From assembly GCA_022494885.1 (NCBI GenBank), contig JAGVSM010003418.1, forward strand, positions 289,612 through 353,611: a stretch of DNA of 64,000 nt, given 5' to 3'. Source of the stretch: Micrasema longulum (Eukaryota; Arthropoda; Insecta; Trichoptera; Brachycentridae). Both the position numbers and the translations under genes were made by a program. Below, piece after piece: positions 46,127 through 56,539 of the stretch (position 1 is the first letter of the stretch; each line of letters begins with the position of its first letter). The notes beneath the pieces were generated by a model, which ran no database searches, had not been told where the DNA came from, and saw only the letters and a program-made list of their open reading frames with translations.

Positions 46127-49100
46127 GTAAGCCAGCCTTATTATATTTTTATTCATTCATGTTACTATTGGGTTGAATTTATTTAAAAAATACTTTTAAC
46201 CTTAAAAATAATATACAATTAATGTTTCAATTGGATTCTAATTTCTTATAAGTAAGAATAATGTTTTAAAAGCATACTTTATGCAATAAAGAGCTTTTTT
46301 AGTGAAAAGCAAGCATGTTTTATAATTGTTCTTACTAGCCAATATAAAATGAGGTGGGGTGCTGCTAGCAAAAATCACTTGAATGAATCATTCAAAAATT
46401 ATTTATTTACATAGTGTCAAATTGAATTTCTTTCATACAATGTAAATATTGGTGATGTGTGCACGATATTATCTCTATAAAACATTTGAAATGTTGCATT
46501 ACTCATCAATGTGTACTTATAGTCCTTAAAATATAGCTCGATTAAAATGACAGTTGTCAGCAAAAGTGACGACATAACTTTGTAGTAACGTCTAAGGAGT
46601 GATTTATATTGACACACGAAAAATCATTTGTATCTGGCATGTTAATTGATTTTTTAAATACAATGCTTGGTATATAAATCAACATATTTATATACAATCA
46701 GCTTTAAAACTAAAAAATACAAAAATAATCCTAATTATTAACGACGTTCTTACAAGGTTACGCCATTTTGCAAAAATGTTAGAGATGGGACAAATTGATC
46801 AATGTCAATCGATCGAATAAAATTATAATTAATTTGTTGTTGTTCATGAAAAAAAAAATTTTATGTTTTAAATTTTAGTAAATAATTGTATCAAACAAAC
46901 TATAATAGGCTTGTTTTTGAGTTTTTATATCAATTTTCGGAAACAAAGTTTCATGTTTGCATAAAAAACTGATAAAATCGATTTGATCGATACCCGATCT
47001 TCTTCTTCTTCTAGTGCCTTGCCGAGTCCACCCGACGTTGGCGATCACTACAGCAAAAGCATATGCATCTGTCCTGCTATAATTTTACATTTCGCAGCCA
47101 GGACGACTGCTTATTGATGTACTCGCTGTAGTGATTCCTGGGAAAAGATGACCAGAGTGGTTTCCCGTTGCCTTCTCTGGTGGATTTTCTGTCGGGGTTA
47201 CCTTCCTTTAGCTGGTTGGTTTTGGTTTTAAGGCACCAAAAACTCGCCTTTCATCCTCTCGTTATCTGTTGTGATCACACCGTTATGACTGTGATCCTCA
47301 TTGCCCAGGGTTCGCGACGTGGACGCTAACGAGTTGACATGATCAGTGATCAGTAATTTCTCATCACTAGTGACATTAGTTTGGCAGCTGTCGTTTTAAT
47401 CAAGCTATATTTTAAGGACTATAGTACATTGTACAAACTGAATTCCTTCTTCTTCGATAGCGCTGCTTAAATCTAGTTTTGGCCTCTTTCAACTTTTGCT
47501 TCCAACTCAGCCTGTCCTCAGCAGCGATTCGCAACTGCACGCAACAGAAAACATTGCACGCAACCGAATCTTTTAAGTAGTTCAATTGAAAAAATGTATT
47601 TTTTGCTCATTTGGCCCATTTAAGCCATCATATCTCCGCATCTTTCGCATCTTCGTATCATTTGTATCATCGTATCTTTCGAATTATTTGTTTCTTTGTT
47701 TCTTTCGGGTCTCTGTTCGTTTAATTATTTTGTTTACTTGAGCGGAGTGTGCGCGAGTGCGAGATAGAAGCTAGATTTCTGTATGTCTTGCAGCTACAAA
47801 ACGAATGAATATTTTAAATTACAGCATCCTTATAGCGCTTGAAATAATTTTATACATTTTTCAATTATTTAAAAAAAGTAAAAGTAATTTATTTTTTAAT
47901 AAAGTAAATAATACATAGTTAGCCTCACGATGCAGTAATCAGCGCGTTCGCCTACCATGCAAGAGGTCTCGGGTTTGATTTTTTCAATTGAACTACTTAA
48001 ACGATTCGGTCACTTCAAAGCTACTAATCAATTGACATTGATATTAATTGACATGTATCTTTTCGGTGACAGGGTATTATCCACCCCTACAGTACAGGTA
48101 GAGTGGGTGTTTCTACAGGGGAAGCGAGGGGGTAGAAAAAACAAACACCAACATAGAAAATATACTAAATAATTCGAAACAAAAACCTGATCAATTAGAT
48201 GAATCGGGCATTTACACGTTGTCACGCACAACTGCAATTCATTTTATGTAGAAAAAACATCACGTCCTATTTAAACTAGAGTTAAAGAGCATACGAGATG
48301 TCTTAAAAACAGTAATTTATCGGAGTATGCAGAACATATTCTTGCAAATAACCACTCATTTAACTTTGAAGATAACCACTCATTTAACAAAAATAGAATG
48401 TACACTCAATAAGAACAATAATAATATTAGAAATTAGATAGGCTGTAAATAACAATTTCAGTATTATTAATGACCAAATAAATTTAAGCTCCCTAAATCC
48501 ACACATTAACCCCCAGTTTCGACTTCCTTTCTTCTCCCTTAGCCACACCCACTCTACCTTCACTGTGTAAATTTTATATCATATTATTTTGTAATTAACC
48601 CTGAAGAACGCGTACTATTTTGCCGAATGGTTATCAAATTATAAAAAATAGGTGGAACATAAAAAAATTAATTGTTTTATTCTACATTGGAATAGAATAA
48701 TATCATACGATGAGGGATTTTTCTTTGCCAATGGTAAAAACCAGCCAACCATTAAGTCAAATTTTAATTAATACTATGTTGCAGATAAAAAAATTTCGAT
48801 CGGGTTTTCAATTGGTGGAAATAGCCATCATGGCCATCACGGACACCACGGGTATCACGGACATAACCGGCCAATATTGCAAGTTACACCAGCTATTGTG
48901 CACCAAACCATCATCCCCGCCCCCCCGAGCTACTCGCAAACCGTTCCCGTTGTGCAACAGCCTTCATTGCCTTCTGCACCACCGAGTTATTCGCCATCAT
49001 ACAACCCACCACCAGCTGCAAGCCAAACTAATAACACAGGTAAAATAAAACAAACAGATGATAAAATATTATCAATATTTAAAGCATTAACTTTGTGGTT

Positions 49101-52100
49101 AAACATATTACAAAATGTTACTAAATATTTGTATATAACCACTTATCGACTTTTTTATGTCTCTTTGTCAGAACACCAATTAAACCAACACGCAAAACCC
49201 ACTATATATATATATATATATAAAATTGGATAATTTATATAGCGCCATTTTTGTGAAAATCACCTCAAGGGCGCTGTACAATTAATAAATATCCCAGTAC
49301 GACTTGCAGCTACAGAGCGCATGGACGGTTGGGATTCTAGTTCCTCGTTTTCAATTAAGATCAATAAAAAATATAACAGATAGGAGCTAGATTACAGGAC
49401 GTCTTGCAGCTACAGAGCGCATAGACAGTTAGAAATTTAGCCCCCATTTACACATTTTAAAAATTGACAAATAAATTTAGTGTATTAATGATATTTAAAA
49501 AAATATGTTTAGTTTATAGCACAAATATATGGTATGACAAAACCATGAAAAAAAAAGAAAAGAAAAATAAAGGAAAAACCAAATTAACAAATGCTGATAT
49601 TACGAAAGTATGGTTTATTTGCAGTATGCATTTATTTTTTATTTTTGTAAATAATGTATCTGTCTGCTCCTTCCACGCTAATCCAAGACCTCAAACCTAC
49701 TTTAAACTGTACCAGCGATTTAATGTGTTGTAATTCCTTGGTTGGAAGATTAAAGGATCATGGATCAACATGTAAGGAGTGCCTCTGTGTGAACTTAGTT
49801 CTCATCCTGGAACTGACAGTACACTATCGGATCTATTACTAATGCGATTTAAATTATCAGTAAACAATTCCCTATTCAACATATTTCAGGCACTGAAATA
49901 AATATAATTTTCTAAAACTAAGATTCCAAAATCACTCGCAAACGAGTGGAGGCGTATAAAAAAAAAAAAAAACTAAGATTATATGTTTAGTATACCCTTT
50001 TATTTTATTCTAATATGTAAAGATGATTTTATTCATAATATTTTTTTTTTCCTTCTGAAAATGATTTTTATTTGTTGCTACTTCTGTGTAAAATGATTTT
50101 TTTCACAATATTTTTTTTTTCCTTCTGAAAATGATTTTTATTTTTTTTTCTACTTCTGTGTAAAATCTGTCTTCATTTGTATATATGTATGTAAAACATT
50201 TAAATGCCTACAAGGGGTTTAAATTAATAAATTTAACGGTTGCTTATTAAAATGCACGTCGTGTTGGTTTTACATTTTTGTTTAACAACTACATATTATG
50301 TTGAAGACAGTGGCAAACGGTCACTTTTTTATAGCTAACCAACATACTTGCATACACATAAGTAATAAGGTTTTGTGCGAAAACTGCTTAATCTCTCTAG
50401 CTCCAGTTTCACTTGCTGATAACAGAAGAAAAATAATTATTACCAATAATACACCAATTAAACTTATACAGGGTGTTCGTCAAACCTTGTCACATCCGAA
50501 ACCATGATGATCAGTATGAGCAAGAAGACATATTGGCGCATTAAAATATTTTTTTAGAACGAATAAAATTTAAAAAAAAATAAAAAAACAAATGGTAGCT
50601 TACTTCTGCAGGGGAGAAACGAGGAGGGGGGAGTCTGATACTGTGCTGTGCTCCCCTCACATCTCCCCTGCAGAAGTAAGCAACCATTTGCTTTTTTGAA
50701 TATATAAAAAAAAATTCTTCGTTCTAAAAAAATATTTCAATGTGCCAATATGTCTTCTTACTCATACTGATCATCGTGGTTTCGGATGTGAAAGGGTTTA
50801 AAGAACACCTTGTATGTAGGTATATTCTTCATTATTTTAATACAGTACATGTATACAAAATATATTTTTTTAATGTCTTAAAAAATAAGCATAATAAAAT
50901 AATTAATAATTAATTTTTGTGTAGCACTGGTTGAAAACACCGTATATATTTTTTGTAATTTAAATTTTATTCTGAAAACATTTACGTAAAACGTCACTCC
51001 CCATTATGTACCTACAAAAAAAAAATTTGCTTTTACGTAATGGGAAACGTCAATATCTATAAATATATATTTTTTAGAATAAACTTTCAAATAACAATGC
51101 CATTCATTAGACATTAGCAATAATATTGCTACAAATATGTAACGTGTACGTGGTGACTGTCGCCGTCCGCTTCGTTTCATTTAAAAATAAATAATGCCAA
51201 TAATTGACACAGCACCGAGCGGAGCGCCAACAACTGAGACGGGCGGACGAAAGAACTGGCGTCATATGTCAACAGAATACTATCAAACAAAAATGGTCTT
51301 TAGGAAATAATGCTCGAAACGCTACTCTCCAAATAGAGAAACTTCAAATAATATCTGTAATCTGCTAGTGAACTCAGGAAGGAAAACATACCTACTGAGT
51401 TTTGAGATGTTTCAGTGTTGACAATATTAAGTAATAAAACATGGCGGATTAAAACAATTTAAAGAAACTAATATTTTGCTAATATTAAACTAATATTGCT
51501 AACTCTGAATTGCTTGATAAGTTAGAACGATTGCAGAATATTTGTATTCGTTATATGTTTAATCTTCGCAAATTTGACCACATGACCGAGTATCGCACGC
51601 AACTACACTGGCTCAGTATGAGGCATAGAAGAAACATTCACATTCTATCACTTCTTCCCAATATTTTAAATAATCCCACTTCACCTGTTTGTCTGAGAGA
51701 GCTCATCCAACCTCTTCACAACACGGACTATCTTTTCGTTCTAGTAACGAAAGAACCCTTTTAATACCCTGTCATCGCTCTTATTTGTTTGCCTCCTCTT
51801 TCACAGTAGTAGCTGCTCGATTGTGGAATAATCTACTCACTAATGTTAGAGACGCCCCTTCTTTATTTACATTTAAGTCAAGATTGAAATGTCACTATCT
51901 AAATATTTAAACTGTTCCTTTATCCTTCTTCTTTCCTTCCCATCCCCTCTCCTCTCTTCATAGTATAGTGTTAATTTTATTTATTTATATTTATTTTTGT
52001 TAATCTTTGCTTTTAATTTTTGTAGAAAATTGTAAGATTCAATGTGTCCATGTATTTATAATTTTCTCAAACTGAACGCTTTGGGTAGGTAGGAAGAAAT

Positions 52101-54449
52101 TGCCTTAAGGCAATTTGCCCGCCTTTATATGTATATATATTGTACATGTATACAAAGTGTCAAATAAATAAAATATTTTGTAATGAATGCTTTGATTTCA
52201 GCTGCATATACATGGATAGCAACAAGCATACACACCTGCGATGCCATCCTACACAAGGCTGTCCAGGCAGGACACGCTGGACATGATCAAGCTCCTATTT
52301 ATGTCGGAAGAGCATGGCACGAAGGAGACTTAACTCCTTGTAAAGTTATACCACGTCACAACGTGGCATTTATTAGTCATAATATGATGGAGGTGACTGT
52401 GTTTAGTTTTGAGGTATGTATTATTTATTTAAGGTGATTCAAAACGAAAATATGAAACTAAGTATTCATAAATGGTACTTTAATATTTGTTTATGAATAA
52501 TTGCGATTATTATTTTTATTTTCACTGGAAATTCCACAAAACTTGGTTTTCGGAAACTTTACACTATATTGATTGTAACAAATACCAAATATATATGTCA
52601 TCTTGCTCACACTGATCATAGTGGTTTCGGATGTGACAGGGTTGACCGTACACACTTTAATATATCAATGACAATTTGTCAATCAATAATAAAAATCTAT
52701 GTTTAAACTTTATTACTTTTTATTTTTTAAGGAAACTGAATTTTTATGTTGTTTTTAAGCTCTACTGCAGAAATTCTCCAATAGTGACATGGGTCGGGGG
52801 AGCAAATGGATCTATTCCACAAGGAGCAGTACCAGTGGGTCACACTGATAGTGGAGAAGTTTTGTATGCTGGTCGAGCATATCATGAAGCTTCGCTTGTT
52901 CTTGGAAAAGTATGTAATTCCGGATTTATTTGTAAACTTTTTATATCGATTTTAACAAGGCAAAGGTGACTGATGTACTATTATAACCGAAATTGAGTTA
53001 TATACAGGATGTTAGGTGGAGAGTCGAACAAAAAAGGTAGATAGAGGAGCCCATTTGGAACGAATTTGCCGTAGTGGCTTGTTCTCAGATGTCACTAATT
53101 CATTTTAACGATTTTATAAATGTTTTTATTATCATTTTCCAAATTTTTGGTCTTGAGTCTTTGATGTAAAAAATCTAAGGTTTGTACCACCTCCGAATTC
53201 CACTATCTTCCAAATGGAACTCTATGCCATCTATGCCTACGCACATGAAAATTTGCGCTGACAATACGAAAACAAAAGAATTTAAAATTTCTCAGTCTGG
53301 TTGCTCTAAAAGCAATGAACAATCTTCTATTCCGTTTTTAAAAACATGTGAAATGAATGTGCATACTCGTTTTCAATTCTTAATTTAAGATCTGCAGGTA
53401 ATTTCGAAGTTAATGGATTATTAGGTCGGCGTTAAAAGCAGTAAATGGCCAATAACGTCTATTTTATTTAGTTGAGTAGAATCAATATGGGCTAGAACAC
53501 CCCAGTTAGGGGTGAAAAAAGCCAAAAAAACTAAGAAGAATTGGCATATTAACACTAAAAAAGAAATATGTTTACCTAATTAATAAATAAAAAGGGCGTT
53601 TCTAGCTAGAAACGTCTTTTTATTGCAGTATAACATATTTTCTTGTATTTTTTTTTACTAAAAGAAGATCAAAATGTTAATTTTTAAATACATAAACGTA
53701 ATTAAAAAAAAAATATACATATACTCCGTTAGGGCAAACTATAATACATACTGTCGTAAAATCTCCGACGTACAAAATATTTATTTTCTCCGTTTTTTAT
53801 TTTGTGGAGAAACGTCATTCTTTCTTATGATGGCAGTGTTATTGTATTTGAGTTTGTACAGTATGTCTGGTGTTAGCCATAAATATGTATGTAGAACTGT
53901 CGGTTTCTCAAATAAAATAAAATGAAATATAATGTAATAAAAATGCAAAATAGAGGATCATGAGATGTGAGCAGAAGACAAGTCTTCTGGCTCCAGAACA
54001 TACGAGACTGGACTCAGAACAGTCGAGGTGCTATTTAGAGCTGCTCAGGACTTAGACACGTACTCTCTGGCGTACTACATATTCGAGATCGAGGGGTTCT
54101 GCCATTGTACACAAAGAAGATAAATGAAAAATTCATAAGTGTTGGTACTTCAGCGGTGATACGTATTTATTGTTGATTACTCAATTTGAAAGTCAAAGTA
54201 TCAGTGTTTTCTATGGCCTGTATGACAATACAAATGAATTGACTAAAATAATTAGGATTTTAAGTGCTCAAAAGGTTTATCGTATTATTTTATTTACTCA
54301 AAAACGTTTGAAGAATCCACAATTAAATTCAAAATATTATAATTAATTTGTTTCAGGTTCACGCGTCTCACGGATGCTGCTACTTACCATATAACGGACA
54401 AGAGATTACTAAAAGAAATTATGAAGTAATGGTTCTGTCAAACCCATAG
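46120..54449 (+). CDS. Gene C: His/Pro-rich protein with two DM9 (DUF3421) repeats, 5 coding exons
   Basis: Exons are 46120-46126, 48785-49039, 52202-52413, 52760-52909 and 54357-54449, giving 238 aa. All introns are GT-AG, in phases 1,1,0,0, identical to gene A. Residues 1-3 are MSD, followed by KKISIGFSIGG, a NSHHGHHGHHGYHGHNRP His/Gly run and APPSYS/PPSYSPSYNPPP proline motifs. DM9 repeat 1 (AYTWIATSIHTCDAILHKAV ... IYVGRAWHEGDLTPCKV) is followed by a degenerate end (FISHNMMEVTVFSFE). DM9 repeat 2 is canonical (TWVGGANGSIPQGAVPVG, VLYAGRAYHEASLVLGK, SHGCCYLPYNGQE, NYEVMVLSNP*). There is no signal peptide, so it is likely cytoplasmic. It is a paralogue of gene A. Sugar-binding or immune roles are known for the family; none is shown here. 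The exon 4 acceptor at 52759 is chosen because it keeps phase 0; the nearer AG at 52770 would shift frame. Confidence 0.83.
46130..46984. other. Gene C intron 1, first part, no feature seen
   Basis: AT-rich with no recognised repeat. Confidence 0.35.
46985..47400. repeat. Probable LINE/SINE 3' segment
   Basis: GC-richer block after a (CTT)n start: cttcttcttcttctagtgcc, 'ccacccgacgttggcgatca', 'agtggtttcccgttgccttc' and 'ccagggttcgcgacgtggac'. Its base composition differs sharply from the intron and it looks like a recent insertion. Not coding as far as seen. Confidence 0.45.
47440..47545 (-). mobile_element. Small LINE C-terminal fragment
   Basis: The minus strand encodes NCTQLRIAAEDRLSWKQKL, KEAKTRFKQRYRRR. 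'AAEDR..WK' is a common end of insect LINE RTs. Flanked by (CTT)n. Confidence 0.45.
47918..47980 (+). mobile_element. SINE-2 head fragment
   Basis: gttagcctcacgatgcagta, 'atcagcgcgttcgcctacca' and 'tgcaagaggtctcgggtttg' give the tRNA-like A/B-box region missing from the 39071 copy. It is cut off at about 47980. Confidence 0.65.
48235..48680 (+). mobile_element. Penelope-like element, GIY-YIG endonuclease end
   Basis: The plus strand encodes TRVKEHTRCLKNSNLSEYAE, HILANNHSFNFED (with a stop just before TRVKEH), then a short duplicated NHSFN. The 'R.KEH......S..AEH....NH.F' pattern is that of the GIY-YIG nuclease of Penelope-like retroelements. The tail at 48597-48680 (ccctgaagaacgcgtac, 'gccgaatggttatcaaatta') fits their 3' end. 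In gene C intron 1, ending about 100 bp before exon 2. Confidence 0.7.
48785..49039 (+). CDS. Gene C exon 2: His/Gly and Pro-rich region
   Basis: Acceptor ctatgttgcag (AG at 48783-48784) and donor ACAG|gtaaaa at 49040. 255 nt, phase 1 to 1, 84 full codons. It encodes KKISIGFSIGGNSHHGHHGH, then QVTPAIVHQTIIPAPPSYSQ and SAPPSYSPSYNPPPAASQTN. It is equivalent in position and phase to gene A exon 2 but shorter and unlike it in sequence. Overlapping frames (48710-49048, 48877-49233) are shadows in part. Confidence 0.83.
49225..49290 (-). mobile_element. LINE-F 3' tail only
   Basis: 'tatagcgccatttttgtgaa' and 'aatcacctcaagggcgctgt' match 41697-41745. No RT part is attached. Confidence 0.6.
49299..49445. 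repeat. Two copies of a ~45-bp word
   Basis: 'cttgcagctacagagcgcat' + ggacggttggga at about 49303, and the same with agacagttagaa at about 49404. A related 'gtcttgcagctacaaaacg' lies at 47785. Confidence 0.55.
50022..50161. repeat. 70-bp tandem duplication
   Basis: Two units of 'gattttattcataatattttttttt' type with 'ccttctgaaaatgattttta' at 50051 and 50121, followed by 'ctacttctgtgtaaaat' in both. Confidence 0.8.
50468..50813. mobile_element. Foldback MITE, intact copy
   Basis: Ends are ACAGGGTGTTCGTCAAACC and ...AACACCTTGT. The arms of about 150 bp (tgtcacatccgaaaccatga, 'tgatcagtatgagcaagaag', 'acatattggcgcattaaaat', 'gcttacttctgcaggggaga') return as reverse complements, around a short centre (ctgatactgtgctgtgctcc). 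Probably a TA/TAT target site (Tc1/mariner-like), but the duplication is ambiguous. In gene C intron 2. Confidence 0.85.
51490..52175 (+). mobile_element. LINE-G 3' fragment ending ~25 bp before gene C exon 3
   Basis: Frames encode LDKLERLQNICIRYMFNLRK, FDHMTEYRTQLHWLSMRHRR, then after a frameshift near 51730 the PCHRSYLFASSFTVVAARLW, NNLLTNVRDAPSLFTFKSRL, KCHYLNI* end. The 'LD.LQ.LQN.CIR..F.LR' and 'RLWN.LP' words mark a CR1/Jockey-group RT. The tail has 'gccttaaggcaatttgcccg' and ends aataaataaaatattttg. Confidence 0.8.
52202..52413 (+). CDS. Gene C exon 3: first DM9 repeat
   Basis: Acceptor gaatgctttgatttcag (AG at 52200-52201) and donor GAG|gtatgt. Enters in phase 1 (G|CT = Ala), leaves in phase 0. 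It encodes AYTWIATSIHTCDAILHKAV, PIYVGRAWHEGDLTPCKVIP and a diverged end HNMMEVTVFSFE. The core YVGRA.HEGDL.P.KV is intact, but the C-terminal YGG.E.. motif is lost. Confidence 0.86.
52590..52655. mobile_element. MITE arm fragment
   Basis: 'tcttgctcacactgatcata', 'gtggtttcggatgtgacagg' matches one arm of 50468-50813, in the intron between gene C exons 3 and 4. Confidence 0.65.
52760..52909 (+). CDS. Gene C exon 4: second DM9 repeat, first part
   Basis: Acceptor gttgtttttaag, donor AAA|gtatgt, phase 0 both sides, 50 codons: LYCRNSPIVTWVGGANG, SIPQGAVPVGHTDSGEVLYA and GRAYHEASLVLGK. A textbook DM9 start. Confidence 0.87.
52970..54356. other. Gene C intron 4, no gene seen
   Basis: Contains an A/T-flanked palindrome at 53588-53622 (gcgtttctagctagaaacgt) and AT-rich DNA. 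The frame at 53674-53925 has no motif. Confidence 0.4.
54357..54449 (+). CDS. Gene C exon 5: second DM9 repeat, end
   Basis: Acceptor aatttgtttcag. 30 codons VHASHGCCYLPYNGQEITKR, NYEVMVLSNP then TAG. Several AATAAA signals follow (54625-54630, 54643-54648). Confidence 0.88.
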   Translation, partial: VHASHGCCYLPYNGQEITKRNYEVMVLSNP

Positions 54450-54624
54450 AACGCTGCGTAATGAAATATTTTTGTTCATGTCAGAGATTTATCAAGAAAT
54501 CAGAAAAAATACCAAACCTGCAAAATATAATCTGCCTCTATTTTTTGCATTTGGTGTACTAACTTATTCTTAATTATTAAACAAGTGCTTTAAAATTTTC
54601 ACTCGTAAAAAAAGAAATTTACAA

Positions 54625-54653
54625 AATAAAAATATATTCACCAATAAAATAAA
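54625..54653 (+). promoter_or_regulatory. Poly(A) signals of gene C
   Basis: AATAAA at 54625-54630 and 54643-54648, with an overlapping third just after, about 175-205 bp past the stop codon. Confidence 0.55.
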
Positions 54654-54959
54654 GAATTATTCATCCTTTGTTTACATTGTTTGTCCAAATGTCATTTTTT
54701 TAAAACTGGAAATAATTTTAAGAAATGATAAATGTGATAGATTTCCAATATCCGGAAAGCCAACTCACCAACACACCGACTAGAACTTGTGACTTCACCG
54801 GTGAAGTAATTTCAAAATTACAAAACTTAAAAAAATCATAGCGCTGATAACAAGACACATAAAAATATTTCAAAAAAAGGGTTTGTCTGTTTGAACTGCT
54901 TGCTATAGTTAACATATTCTTATTCTTAGTGGTGGGAGTCAGTGCTATGCAAGCTCCTG

Positions 54960-55500
54960 ACGTCACTGCGACCTGTGAAGATCTAATGTGACGGGTCCCC
55001 GTAAATAGTTCTCGCGCTCCATGCCCAGATCTATAAATAGCTTGGTTACTGTGTGTAAGGCTAGAGTTAACATTTTGCTAAATCTCCCCCTCCAAGCCCA
55101 GATCCGTAAAGAATTGTGCTATAAGGTAGGGGACGAGCTCTTTAACATCTTCAGGTTTAACCAGTGATTCCCCGAGGATGAGGCTCCTTTTACGATGTAA
55201 AGAATCACATTCACGTATAATGTATGAAGGTATTTTTTCATCTGCACTGCAGAACCTATATCAAGAAATTTCGGAATGGTTCATTCTAGCAAAGTGTTTG
55301 TTCAATCTGCAGTGCTCTGGGCGGGTTCTAGTGATAACCCTCACTTGATTTTGGCTCAGCTTTATTAGGTCAAAAGCAAAACTTTCGAGTACCCTTTTAT
55401 CAGTTCCTTCGCATGTTGCTGATCAAGTACTTTTTGCCAGAGTATTACGCTCTGCTTCCTGGCTCATGACCTTAGCTCATTAAGAGGACCATATTTTTGG
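54960..55500 (-). mobile_element. LINE-E/R1-like 3' fragment (RNase H end plus Cys/His motif)
   Basis: The minus strand encodes LIKLSQNQVRVITRTRPEHC, RLNKHFARMNHSEIS, a stop, YRFCSADEKIPSYIIRECDS and LHRKRSLILGE. 'GHCRLN.HL..M......CR.C...EE...HI..EC..L...R' is typical of R1/I-type elements. The reading is nearly continuous, with at least one stop. Confidence 0.75.
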
Positions 55501-55554
55501 AGCTATGATAGCGAAAACATATATCTGCTGTATAAATAACCCAAATCCAGCAGA

Positions 55555-55730
55555 TTTTGATCATCTGTTGAAGGTAAGGTGATCAGTCATACGATTCAGG
55601 TGCCAGTGCGAGAACAATGAAGTATTGCAGCTCGAACATTCTTTGAAGTGCCAGGAATCGAACCCAAGACCTCAAGAATGGTAGGCGAATACGTCAACCA
55701 CTGCATAACGAGGTGAATCACTATAAAGAA
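55555..55730 (-). mobile_element. SINE-2, minus-strand copy
   Basis: 'gatcagtcatacgattcagg', 'ccaggaatcgaacccaagac' (B box reversed), 'tcaagaatggtaggcgaata' and 'ccactgcataacgaggtgaa' are the reverse complement of the 39071/47918 family. Confidence 0.75.
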
Positions 55731-55944
55731 AGCGCCATATGTCAATTTGCAGAAAACACCCACAGCACGAGGAAAATCTTACGGTACTTTAAAAATCATT
55801 AAAACTGGTCAAATGCGTAATAAGATTCTTGTTTGATAAAGTCAAAAACATTCGAACAGTTTTGTAGATTTGATTATTCAGTCTTATCACAAAAGCGTTT
55901 TTTTTCAGTCTCACTTTTCTATGGCTGGTCGCTTTCTGAATAAC

Positions 55945-56005
55945 TACATTCAATTCATCATTGTAATTGGGCCTCCTGGCCTGTTGTGGTGCAAAAAAAT
56001 AAATG
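55945..56005 (+). mobile_element. SINE-1 tail fragment
   Basis: 'tcatcattgtaattgggcct', 'cctggcctgttgtggtgcaa' then an A-rich tail. Confidence 0.65.
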
Positions 56006-56139
56006 TTTGTAGACTTTTTTATAAAGGAGTTGCTTATTTTTTGCCTTGCTTATTATGCACAAGGCTCATATTAACTACAAAAGGTATGTTCCTTCTAATT
56101 TCTCTGACTATAGCGTGAGGATCTGGTGGGATAATCGAC

Positions 56140-56340
56140 TGTGGCCTTGTTAAGGAACTTCTCCGCATTTGCTTTAAGAAGAGGAAACTACAGAAAACTC
56201 ATTCAGGAAAAGCCGGACTATTGACAGGCATCAACAGACCTTCCGTTCCACTTTAAGAGCGTTCGGCATTTTGTATCCTATTTTTATTTATTTCAACAAT
56301 CACCTTTACTATTTTTACCATGTATGATATTACCTCAAGC
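56140..56340 (-). repeat. Dispersed repeat, inverted partner of 1074-1265
   Basis: Reverse complement contains 'atcatacatggtaaaaatag', 'atgccgaacgctcttaaagt', 'ggaacggaaggtctgttgat' and 'gcggagaagttcctt'. Confidence 0.55.
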
Positions 56341-56525
56341 GTTAAGTTAAGTCTTTATGACTTATTACTGTTACGATATCTTCTAGGTCCTCATCCAGAC
56401 TTCTGCATCGTGTTTCTAGCTGCATTCGCTCTAAGCTGAAAATGGGACAATGCATCAACAAATGAGGGACATCTTGGGGTGTCTCGTCATCACATGGATA
56501 GCTATTGATATCCTGAGAACTTAAA
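56340..56525 (-). mobile_element. LINE-E (R1-like) short fragment
   Basis: The minus strand encodes DETPQDVPHLLMHCPIFSLE and RMQLETRCRSLDEDLEDIVT, the same Cys/His region as 37379-37747 (SSQDVLHILLDCPMFDAERL). Confidence 0.7.
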
Positions 56526-56539
56526 ACGGTAAAGATTCA

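Noticed and set aside
52770..52771. Nearer acceptor ctactgcag for gene C exon 4
   Set aside because: It would put the DM9 frame out of phase with exon 3; the acceptor at 52759 keeps phase 0.
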